From positions 186,001 to 250,000 of the forward strand of contig NZ_JAAGPR010000001.1 in NCBI RefSeq assembly GCF_017104965.1: a stretch of DNA of 64,000 bases, written 5' to 3'. The notes under the pieces are model-generated. The model searched no databases. It was not told the origin of the DNA and saw only the letters and a program-made list of their open reading frames with translations. This document shows positions 50,505-56,773 of the stretch, piece by piece. Source of the stretch: Paraburkholderia sp. Ac-20340 (GTDB lineage: Bacteria; Pseudomonadota; Gammaproteobacteria; Burkholderiales; Burkholderiaceae). Each line of letters begins with the position of its first letter. Within the stretch, counting starts at the first letter, position 1. The translations under genes and the position numbers were made by a program.

Positions 50505-50704
50505 AGCTCGAACCCTGCAAATTTTGCGGCGGCGTGGCGAAAGATCCGAGCGTCGATCAGATCGAAATCAATTCGTGGCTGGCCAGCATTGAGTGCGGTG
50601 AATGCGACGTGACGGTGACGCTGCAATTCACGAGCGCGGCCCCACAAAAGGCGATCGCCGACGTTGTCGAAATGTGGAACAGCGAACCGGGAGCATCCCA
50701 ATGA
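50501..50704 (+). CDS. Lar-like restriction alleviation / zinc-ribbon protein
   Basis: 67 residues with KLEPCKFCGG and SIECGECDVTV zinc knuckles and a closing IADVVEMWN, the pattern of Lar-family proteins. In Rac prophage, Lar modulates type I restriction; here the role is inferred. ATG at 50501 overlaps the previous stop. Confidence 0.72.
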   Translation: MKLEPCKFCGGVAKDPSVDQIEINSWLASIECGECDVTVTLQFTSAAPQKAIADVVEMWNSEPGASQ

Positions 50705-51075
50705 AGGTATCCGAACTGAGCGGCGCGCAGCTCGACGAGTGGGTGGCTCGCGCAGAGGGCCATGCCGTAGACCGTCGATTTCGTGCGGAGGCAAATTCCT
50801 TTGTGCAGGTGATTGTTAGCGAGCACGGGTCGCGCGGGGTGCCGCACTACTCGTCGGATTGGGCGCAAGGCGGTCCGATTATCGAGCGCGAGCGCTTCGA
50901 AATAGCCCCTTGGCTCGATCAAGACGGCCATCTCCACTGGTTAGCACAGCAACAGGAACTACGTGATTTGTTCAACAAGCACGCGCTCTCGGGAGCCACT
51001 GCGCTCGTCGCGGCGATGCGCGCATATGTGGCGCTTAAGTTCGGCGCCGATGTTCCTGACGAGGTGCCAGCATGA
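50701..51075 (+). CDS. NinX/DUF2591-family protein, copy 2
   Basis: 124 residues beginning MKVSELSGAQLDEWVARAEG, with YSSDWAQGGPIIERE and ALVAAMRAYVALKFG. Closely parallel to the protein at 49577, so the two stem from a duplication. Confidence 0.82.
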   Translation: MKVSELSGAQLDEWVARAEGHAVDRRFRAEANSFVQVIVSEHGSRGVPHYSSDWAQGGPIIERERFEIAPWLDQDGHLHWLAQQQELRDLFNKHALSGATALVAAMRAYVALKFGADVPDEVPA

Positions 51076-51281
51076 AAACGAAGATCCGCCCAGACGGAAC
51101 GCTTCTCATCGCCGCTGAGACCGAACTGGAGCAATACGCGCTCGACCAGTGGTCCAAAGAAAATATCCGCTACGACGACGTGCGCGCGCCGCATCCGCGC
51201 ATCTCAGTCTACTTCGGCGACTCGCTTGTGCGCGGCAGTTCGACGTTCGACGAACTTGCCGAAACGCTCTCGAAACCGTGA
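51072..51281 (+). CDS. Small hypothetical phage protein
   Basis: 69 residues (MKTKIRPDGTLLIAAETELE), coupled by ATGA to the DUF2591 gene. Seen as a type beside NinX genes; function unknown. Confidence 0.65.
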   Translation: MKTKIRPDGTLLIAAETELEQYALDQWSKENIRYDDVRAPHPRISVYFGDSLVRGSSTFDELAETLSKP

Positions 51282-51790
51282 GCGACGGAACCATAGGCGT
51301 GAACCCGATCGACGCCGCTCGCGCGGTCGCAAGTGGCGTGGGCCTCGATCCTGAGCAGATCGCAGCTGAGTGGCGCGCCATGCGTATGCCCGGTGTGATG
51401 AGCGCAGAGGAGTACTTCCTCGGCACGCCGGAAAACGCCGCACGCGTGCGCAGGGAACGACTGGCGGACATGCGCTACGCCCAATCGCACTTCCCATCTC
51501 TTTTCATCACGCCGCCAGCAGCTGCTGGCGGTTCAACCTTGGAGCAAACCATGAGCACCGTACGAGCGAAATTCAAAGTCACGTCGACCAGCCAGCGTGA
51601 GCACTGGGACAGCCAGAAGGGGCATATCCACGAGATCGAGCTGTCGCCGGTGGTGAACGGCTCTCCGGAAAACGACGCTTTCTACGCGGCGACGCCCGGC
51701 GGCGTCATGAAGTTGCAGACGGTGAACCACGAAGCCGGTGTGCAGTTCGAGCTGGGTGGCGAGTACTACGTCGATTTCACGAAGGCCTGA
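51278..51790 (+). CDS. Two-part hypothetical phage protein, possible in-frame fusion
   Basis: 170 residues from a GTG overlapping the previous stop. The N-terminal part (VNPIDAARAVASGVGLDPEQ) is helical. After a Pro/Ala/Gly linker, an internal ATG at 51551 with its own GGAG begins a separate-looking beta-rich domain (STVRAKFKVTSTSQREHWDS). The second domain may also be made alone as a 79-residue product. Confidence 0.6.
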   Translation: MSDGTIGVNPIDAARAVASGVGLDPEQIAAEWRAMRMPGVMSAEEYFLGTPENAARVRRERLADMRYAQSHFPSLFITPPAAAGGSTLEQTMSTVRAKFKVTSTSQREHWDSQKGHIHEIELSPVVNGSPENDAFYAATPGGVMKLQTVNHEAGVQFELGGEYYVDFTKA

Positions 51791-51850
51791 CTTTAGATCC
51801 ATGATCGCCGGCCGCGCGCCGGCAAACCTTTTGACGGGAGATAAACGGCG

Positions 51851-52003
51851 ATGAAAAACCACTTCAATGTCAGATTGTCCGACGAAGACGGAAATGAAGC
51901 GCGAAAAACGCTCACCCTGCGCACGTCGATAGAGAATCTGCGCGAACGGTGTGAGCTTATTGGGAAGTTTATTGAAGATCTGACGCGCAGCGTTGCGGTG
52001 TGA
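51851..52003 (+). CDS. Very small hypothetical phage protein
   Basis: 50 residues (MKNHFNVRLSDEDGNEARKT) with GGGAGA upstream. Ends just before the next gene. Composition is protein-like; short length limits confidence. Confidence 0.45.
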   Translation: MKNHFNVRLSDEDGNEARKTLTLRTSIENLRERCELIGKFIEDLTRSVAV

Positions 52004-52011
52004 GGCGTGCA

Positions 52012-52299
52012 ATGGACACCATTCAAAAGCCGGCGCCGACGTGCTCGACATGCCGCTTCGGTCAACCGTCACCACCTTCGCCACGCATGCCGCGCGCGTG
52101 TCGCCACCCGCGTATGGAATATTTGCGCGACCCGGTCAATGGCTGGTTGCCGACGTGTAGCGAGGCGCGCGGTGGCGATTTCATCTCCGTTGATCTTTGT
52201 GGGGCCAATGGGCGCCTGTGGGAGGCGCAGCCCGAGGCGCCCCGGCGCGCACCGCTGCTTATTCGCATCTGGCGTCTCGTGCGCGGCGGTGAGGCATGA
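52012..52299 (+). CDS. Cys-rich hypothetical phage protein
   Basis: 95 residues. CSTCRFGQPSPPSPRMPRAC and PTCSEARGGDFISVDLCG supply cysteines for a likely zinc or iron-sulfur site. The pattern resembles small phage proteins with a C2-C2 cluster. Function unknown. Confidence 0.6.
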   Translation: MDTIQKPAPTCSTCRFGQPSPPSPRMPRACRHPRMEYLRDPVNGWLPTCSEARGGDFISVDLCGANGRLWEAQPEAPRRAPLLIRIWRLVRGGEA

Positions 52300-52967
52300 A
52301 AAATCCCGATTGGTCACCCGAAGACGATGCGCGCCTGCGTGCTTTCCACGCAACTGAGTTAAATGCCGAGCAGATTGCCGCGCACTTCGCCGGTCGCACA
52401 TGCAACGGTGTCAAGGGGCGCATGCGCAAACTGAAGCTTGGCGTGCGCGAAATGGCTTACGCGAAGTGGACGCCAGCTGAATACGCGCTGCTCCGCAAGA
52501 TCTGGTTTGAGAAGGGCACATTGAAGCAGCTCTGCGCCGAGCATTTTCCCGCGCGCGGCTGGCGGTCGGTGATGGAGCACGGCCTCGCAAGCGGGTTGCC
52601 GCGGCGCACGAAACAGCGCGGTTGCTCATATTCGTGGGTGACCGAAGAGCTCATCCGCGTGCTGGCGGCTCAGCCAAACCTCACTGTGCCGGAGATCGCC
52701 GCGCGCTGCGCAGGATCACGTCAGCGCGTCACCACGCTCTTACGCCAGGGGCACGGCATTCACTTTTTCAAATCAGGCTGGGAACGTGTTCGAGTCACTG
52801 GCAATGGCGGCTGGTGGCCTCGATGGTCACTAGGCGCAGGCCCTGACGCGCCGATGCCCGTCGCGACGTCCAATTCCGTCAACGGGAAGCAGCATCGCTT
52901 TCGTCGCCGCGTGCTGGCGGGAAAAATCGATCCGTTTTCCACTATCCGCCAGCAGATCGCTGCATGA
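52296..52967 (+). CDS. Putative DNA-binding protein with two Myb/GcrA-like repeats
   Basis: 223 residues. Two tryptophan-led three-helix units (PDWSPEDDARLRAFHATELN; AKWTPAEYALLRKIWFEKGT) are followed by an HTH (TVPEIAARCAGSRQRVTTLL) and a basic tail. Probably a DNA-binding regulator or recombination protein in the nin-like region. Assignment is by pattern only. Confidence 0.65.
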   Translation: MKNPDWSPEDDARLRAFHATELNAEQIAAHFAGRTCNGVKGRMRKLKLGVREMAYAKWTPAEYALLRKIWFEKGTLKQLCAEHFPARGWRSVMEHGLASGLPRRTKQRGCSYSWVTEELIRVLAAQPNLTVPEIAARCAGSRQRVTTLLRQGHGIHFFKSGWERVRVTGNGGWWPRWSLGAGPDAPMPVATSNSVNGKQHRFRRRVLAGKIDPFSTIRQQIAA

Positions 52968-53266
52968 AGCATCGACCTAACAAGCGCGAGTCGGCGCACA
53001 TGGGGCGTATCGCGAAGATGGCGTGCATCTGTTGCACGTTGCTCGACCGCCAGCAGCAATCGAAAACCGACGTACACCACGCTCGCGTTGGCCATGGTGG
53101 CGCGCAGCGCGCCGGCGACTTTTGCACGATCCCGCTATGTCACGACGACTGCCATCAAGGCCGAAACGGCGTGCATGGAGACCAGACGTATCTGCGGATC
53201 TTGAAAATGACGCAGATGGATTTGCTCAACGCGACGCTCGAGCGACTCTACGGGGAAAGCCGATGA
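52964..53266 (+). CDS. Ref-like HNH-type nuclease
   Basis: 100 residues. HMGRIAKMACICCTLLDRQQ, DVHHARVG and CTIPLCHDDCHQG give the Cys/His pattern of the phage Ref (RecA-dependent nuclease) family. In lambdoid phages such proteins sit in the nin region and affect recombination. Confidence 0.75.
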   Translation: MKHRPNKRESAHMGRIAKMACICCTLLDRQQQSKTDVHHARVGHGGAQRAGDFCTIPLCHDDCHQGRNGVHGDQTYLRILKMTQMDLLNATLERLYGESR

Positions 53267-53589
53267 CGATGGTGCTGATCACCGACGTGCCGACGCTAGT
53301 TCCGGCGACGTATGGGAAATACCGTAACCGCATCACATATGTCTCGGGGGAGGCCGAGCACGTCGCGCGCGTGCGCGTCATCCGTCGCAAGAAACTGGCC
53401 GACGGATCGCTCGATCCGGATCTAGCAGAGGTCGAGGTCTACGTTCCTGACGACCGCCGCGCTGGCATCGAAGCGCCGCGCGGCGCGTGGGTCGATCGCG
53501 AATATCTGCGCTGCACTGCGCGGCTTAGCAAGAACCGTAGATCGCTACGCGATTTCTTTGACTCTGGCGAGCTGGAGCGTGCAGTTTGA
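53263..53589 (+). CDS. Hypothetical phage protein
   Basis: 108 residues, ATGA-coupled to the Ref-like gene. Beta-rich and basic (VARVRVIRRKKLADGSLDPD). No family recognised. Confidence 0.65.
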   Translation: MTMVLITDVPTLVPATYGKYRNRITYVSGEAEHVARVRVIRRKKLADGSLDPDLAEVEVYVPDDRRAGIEAPRGAWVDREYLRCTARLSKNRRSLRDFFDSGELERAV

Positions 53590-53792
53590 GCCGCCCTCGG
53601 CCCGCGCCGGCGGCGCAGACCGATCTTGAAAGCGCGTTGCGCGAGGCGTCACGCGCAGTGCGCGCCGGGCGCCCTGAAGAGACCGTCATGATTTCCGCGT
53701 CAGCGCTTTGGCTATTGAGCGAGACGCTCCACGCGCAGAGCGCGCGCATCGAAGCATTGAAAAACCTGCAACCTAGAAAGGCAAGCCGATGA
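53586..53792 (+). CDS. Small hypothetical phage protein with TTG start
   Basis: 68 residues; TTG start overlapping the previous stop (TTGA) with GGAGCG upstream. Helical (ESALREASRAVRAG; SALWLLSETLHAQSARIEAL). ATGA-coupled to the Q-like gene. Confidence 0.58.
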   Translation: MSRPRPAPAAQTDLESALREASRAVRAGRPEETVMISASALWLLSETLHAQSARIEALKNLQPRKASR

Positions 53793-54475
53793 GCGAAACC
53801 ACAGAAAAGCTGTTCCGCACGCCACAAGACGCTCTCGTGTTCGCGTTCAACTATTCGATGCAGCGGCAGGACCGCTCTTTGGTCGATCGAATGGCCGCAC
53901 CGTCGCCACGCACCGGGAAGGGCTTGAGCGGTAACGACGGTGCCGGGCAGGCCGGCATGATTCGCCGCGAGCTCGAGCAGTTGAGCGAGCTGGATCGGGC
54001 GGTACTTGCCGCTCGCTTCGCGCCGAAATCGTGGCCGTGCGCCTGCGGTAGCGATTGCTGCTCAGGGCACATGCCCAATCCAGAATACGTCGCAGCGATC
54101 CGGACTCTGGAGCAAGCCGCTCTGGCAAAGCTGGCCGGCCATTTGTCGCACTATCGCTTGCGGCGGCGGCTCGTCGAAAAGGCGATGGGCGTGAAAGTGG
54201 AGATCAGCACGCTGGCCAAAGAGTGCGGCGTGAGCGAAAACACGGCTTCGGCCCACTGGAAGATAGTGCGCGAATGGATTTGCGGGGTGCCGAAGCCAAA
54301 GGCAAAGGCACCGGCGAAGCGCGTGCGTGTCGCGACTGACGGCGCGCGTGCGGATGCCGTGTTGGACGAGGAAGCGGAGAGCGCCGCTGTCCTGACTGCG
54401 GTAGACGGAATCGAGTCATTGGCGCGCAAACGCGCCGACGATTTGCTCTCCACGTTGCCATTTATGGCGTCATGA
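53789..54475 (+). CDS. Putative late-gene regulator (Q-like antiterminator)
   Basis: 228 residues. A helical N-terminal part (TPQDALVFAFNYSMQRQDRS), a Cys cluster (WPCACGSDCCSG), then an HTH (ISTLAKECGVSENTASAHWK) and a charged C-terminus. It is the last gene before a strong promoter and an intrinsic terminator at 54487-54582, just as lambda Q precedes pR' and tR'. Function inferred from this context. Confidence 0.65.
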   Translation: MSETTEKLFRTPQDALVFAFNYSMQRQDRSLVDRMAAPSPRTGKGLSGNDGAGQAGMIRRELEQLSELDRAVLAARFAPKSWPCACGSDCCSGHMPNPEYVAAIRTLEQAALAKLAGHLSHYRLRRRLVEKAMGVKVEISTLAKECGVSENTASAHWKIVREWICGVPKPKAKAPAKRVRVATDGARADAVLDEEAESAAVLTAVDGIESLARKRADDLLSTLPFMAS

Positions 54476-54486
54476 CGCGCAATTTC

Positions 54487-54514
54487 TTGACTTTGCGGTT
54501 TTCGACCGTAGAAT
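54487..54514 (+). promoter_or_regulatory. Late promoter (pR'-like)
   Basis: TTGACT (54487-54492), a 16-bp spacer and TAGAAT (54509-54514), 11 bp past the Q-like gene. A small inverted repeat CGGT-N5-ACCG lies in the spacer, where a Q-binding element would be expected. Predicted start of transcription about 54521. Confidence 0.72.
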
Positions 54515-54549
54515 ACGCATCAACCTGACACTGTGAATAAGTGTCTCTG

Positions 54550-54582
54550 AAGCCCGCACGGTTACCGCCGCGCGGGCTTTTT
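54550..54582 (+). terminator. Intrinsic terminator tR'-like after the late promoter
   Basis: Arms AAGCCCGC and GCGGGCTT close a hairpin followed by TTTTT. It lies about 30-60 nt after the predicted start of the late promoter, so it would release a roughly 60-nt RNA unless antiterminated. Confidence 0.82.
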
Positions 54583-54597
54583 CGTTTTCCGACTCGG

Positions 54598-54882
54598 TTA
54601 TGCGCCCGGGATGGCATTGCGGAGCCATTGTTTTGCCGTGTCGCTAAACGAATCCGTCCACGCTGCTTCCGGAGCGATTTTGGCGACCAGCAGACGGTCA
54701 TCTTTGTGGATATGTTGAACGAGATTGTTGCGAATTTGTTCTGCGGTGTGATTGGTCGAAATGAGCCATGTGGAATCCAAGTTTCCCCAATAGACCTCAT
54801 AACCCTTGATTGCGGCAATCAGATTCTCGTAATTCTGAAACGGCTTTTTGGTCAGATCGTATCCGACGAAGTAAATGGCCAT
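54598..54882 (-). CDS. Cas2-like / SinR-family small protein (moron)
   Basis: 94 residues. MAIYFVGYDLTKKPFQNYENL, then YEVYWGNLDSTWLIST and RLLVAKIAPEAAW fit the ferredoxin-like fold of the SinR/Cas2/VapD-type family. It lies on the minus strand between the late promoter-terminator and the late genes, with its own GAAGGA and a possible promoter at 54940-54967. An independently expressed accessory (moron) gene; nuclease or defence role is inference. Confidence 0.72.
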   Translation of the reverse strand: MAIYFVGYDLTKKPFQNYENLIAAIKGYEVYWGNLDSTWLISTNHTAEQIRNNLVQHIHKDDRLLVAKIAPEAAWTDSFSDTAKQWLRNAIPGA

Positions 54883-54939
54883 TGTTTTTCCTTCATGCGT
54901 ATGGTGATCGGCGCCCGGCCCCCCGGAGCGCCTTCCGCG

Positions 54940-54967
54940 TATGTAAGGATTGGTAGGCTGAATTCAA
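54940..54967 (-). promoter_or_regulatory. Possible promoter of the Cas2/SinR-like gene
   Basis: On the minus strand TTGAAT (54962-54967), a 16-bp spacer and TACATA (54940-54945), about 57 bp before the start codon. Confidence 0.45.
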
Positions 54968-55008
54968 CGATGTCGTAAACCCTGGGCGTAACGTTTGCGA
55001 GTGAAGCA

Positions 55009-55245
55009 ATGAACAGACCGAAGTCCAAGGCTACTTCGCCGCGTCTCGGTGCGAGCGTTATGGTGCGTGCGCCGTTCTTTGCGAACGCGACGGTCGGTAT
55101 ATGTATTGCCGTCTTTGACGAAGAGCCAACCGAAATCGCTGTGCAGGTCTTCCCTCTTGGCCGCGACTCGCTTCAATTGCCCGCGGTGCCGTTCTTTTCG
55201 AGCGAGCCGGACGCAGGCGTGAGATCGGCGGCATGGCCGGCCTGA
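55009..55245 (+). CDS. Small hypothetical phage protein
   Basis: 78 residues (MNRPKSKATSPRLGASVMVR) with GAGTGA upstream. Overlaps the next gene by 13 bp. No family recognised. Confidence 0.5.
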   Translation: MNRPKSKATSPRLGASVMVRAPFFANATVGICIAVFDEEPTEIAVQVFPLGRDSLQLPAVPFFSSEPDAGVRSAAWPA

Positions 55246-55937
55246 TGACGATCCGGGTCACATCGAATGCACGTGATTTGGCTCGCGGCCTCAACGACTT
55301 CATTCAGAAGCAGGTGCCTTTCGCGATCGCGCAGGGCATCAACAAGACCGCGCAGCGCGTCGCCGAAGTAGAAAAGCAAAACCTCGCGGATACGCTGACC
55401 AATCCGTCACCGTTCACGCGCAACTCTGTCGGCGTGCAGCGCGCAAAGAAAGGCGCCCCGACGGCAGTCGTCTATATGAAGGACATCGCCGCTAGCTATC
55501 TCGAGCCGTTCGAGACCGGCGGTGTGCACAAACTCAACAGCCGGGCGCTGCTCAACCCGAAGAACATTCGGCTGAACCAGTATGGGCAGCTGCCGCGCAA
55601 TACGCTCGCCGCGCTGAAGGGGCGCCCCGATATTTTCATCGGTGAGGTCAAGACTGCATCCGGCGAGACGATCAATGGGGTGTGGCAGCGCCCGACCAAC
55701 ACGAAGCGCGTCAGTCTGATCAACGCGCGCGGCAAGAAGCTCGGCAAGTTGAACAAGCTGGATGCGACGCAGAATGGCGGCCGCGGCAAGCTGAAGCTGT
55801 TGATCCGCTTCGGCGATGCATTGCCGGTCAAGAAGCACCTCGATTGGGGCGTCCAAGCGAGGCGCACCATCCAGCAATGGATAGATCGCGACATGGCCAC
55901 GGCGCTCTCCGAGGCCATGAAGACCGCCCGGCGCTGA
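55233..55937 (+). CDS. Phage structural or tail-associated protein (gpZ-like, tentative)
   Basis: 234 residues. The opening (LARGLNDFIQKQVPFAIAQG, then INKTAQRVAEVEKQNLADTL) resembles minor tail protein Z/HK97-gp10-type tail completion proteins, but its position before the terminase is unusual for them. The basic C-terminal half (KLKLLIRFGDALPVKKHLDW) is unexplained. ATG 55245 is an alternative start. Confidence 0.55.
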   Translation: MAGLMTIRVTSNARDLARGLNDFIQKQVPFAIAQGINKTAQRVAEVEKQNLADTLTNPSPFTRNSVGVQRAKKGAPTAVVYMKDIAASYLEPFETGGVHKLNSRALLNPKNIRLNQYGQLPRNTLAALKGRPDIFIGEVKTASGETINGVWQRPTNTKRVSLINARGKKLGKLNKLDATQNGGRGKLKLLIRFGDALPVKKHLDWGVQARRTIQQWIDRDMATALSEAMKTARR

Positions 55938-55957
55938 AAAGGAAGGTCACCCGGAGG

Positions 55958-56002
55958 CTCTCCCGAAGGCCCCCCGGGGGCCGGGCGGGTCCTTCCGGGA
56001 GA
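55958..56002. other. GC-rich imperfect hairpin, candidate cosN region
   Basis: CTCTCCCGAAGG (55958-55969) pairs imperfectly with CCTTCCGGGAGA (55991-56002) around a near-palindromic run of C and G. It is immediately upstream of the terminase genes and the CGTTACAC repeats, where lambda-type cos is located. The nicking positions cannot be read from sequence. Confidence 0.4.
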
Positions 56003-56062
56003 TCCTTATTACGCGGGCATTGCGCGCGCCCGTTTTTCCCGTTCCTTTGACCGAAAAAAACA

Positions 56063-56195
56063 CGTTACACGTTACACGCTATGGCGGCATCAAATGCGGC
56101 TCAAAGGCGCGCCGCGCCTAGCGATGCGGGTGTAACGCAGCGTGGCGCGAAAGCGCGGTCGAAGGCGGCGGACGTTACACCGGCAGGCGTTACAC
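56063..56195. repeat. Five CGTTACAC octamers, candidate terminase (cosB) sites
   Basis: Copies at 56063-56070, 56070-56077, 56173-56180 and 56188-56195 on the plus strand and 56130-56137 inverted. They straddle the start of the terminase small subunit gene, as lambda cosB R sites lie beside and within Nu1. Far more copies than chance would give in 133 bp. Confidence 0.65.
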
Positions 56196-56773
56196 CGGCC
56201 GATACGGATGGCGTGATCGGGAAAGCGGCCTTGTGCGATGCGCTGGGATGGACGCGCCCGAAGCTGGATCGCCGTCTCGATGGCGACGAAGCGTTTCCGA
56301 TCGCAAAGCGCGGCACGCGCGCTGGCGGATGGGAATTTGATCTTGCGGCGGTCAAGGCGTATCTCGCCGGCGGCGTTTCAGCTGCACGTCCGGCACCAAC
56401 ACGCGCCGCAGCGTCGGCGGACGCAAATCCGTACCCGGGCGCGAAGTTCACTGTCGTACCGCCGGCGGGCGTCGAGCCAGTCGTACACAGTGGGGAGCAG
56501 ACCGCGCGCCAACGGCGCGACATGGTTCAGGCCGAGATCCTCGAAGACAAGCTGCGCCGCGATCGCGGCGAGCTGGTGCAGGCCGAGGTCATGCGGCAGG
56601 TGATCACGAAAATGCTGGTTCACCTTGGCAAGGGTATGGACCGCCTGGCGGATCAGGTCGTCGAGAAGCTCGGCCTCCCAGAGGAGAATGCCGACGTGAT
56701 TCGCGAACTGACCGACGACCTGCGTACGACGATGGTCGATGAGCTGAAAGTGTTGCTAGGTCCAGATGCTTGA
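56081..56773 (+). CDS. Terminase small subunit (Nu1-like)
   Basis: 230 residues. A winged-helix DNA-binding unit (KAALCDALGWTRPKLDRRLD, then WEFDLAAVKAYL) at about 47-97 is preceded by an Ala/Thr-rich leader. A helical C-terminal region (RRDMVQAEILEDKLRRDRGE) should contact the large subunit. It recognises cos DNA and recruits TerL. The gene's own 5' end carries the repeated octamers. Confidence 0.85.
   Translation: MAASNAAQRRAAPSDAGVTQRGAKARSKAADVTPAGVTPADTDGVIGKAALCDALGWTRPKLDRRLDGDEAFPIAKRGTRAGGWEFDLAAVKAYLAGGVSAARPAPTRAAASADANPYPGAKFTVVPPAGVEPVVHSGEQTARQRRDMVQAEILEDKLRRDRGELVQAEVMRQVITKMLVHLGKGMDRLADQVVEKLGLPEENADVIRELTDDLRTTMVDELKVLLGPDA

Noticed and set aside
54598..54882. Genuine CRISPR adaptation gene cas2
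   Set aside because: No cas1, other cas genes or repeat array are present; stand-alone SinR/Cas2-fold protein is the better call.
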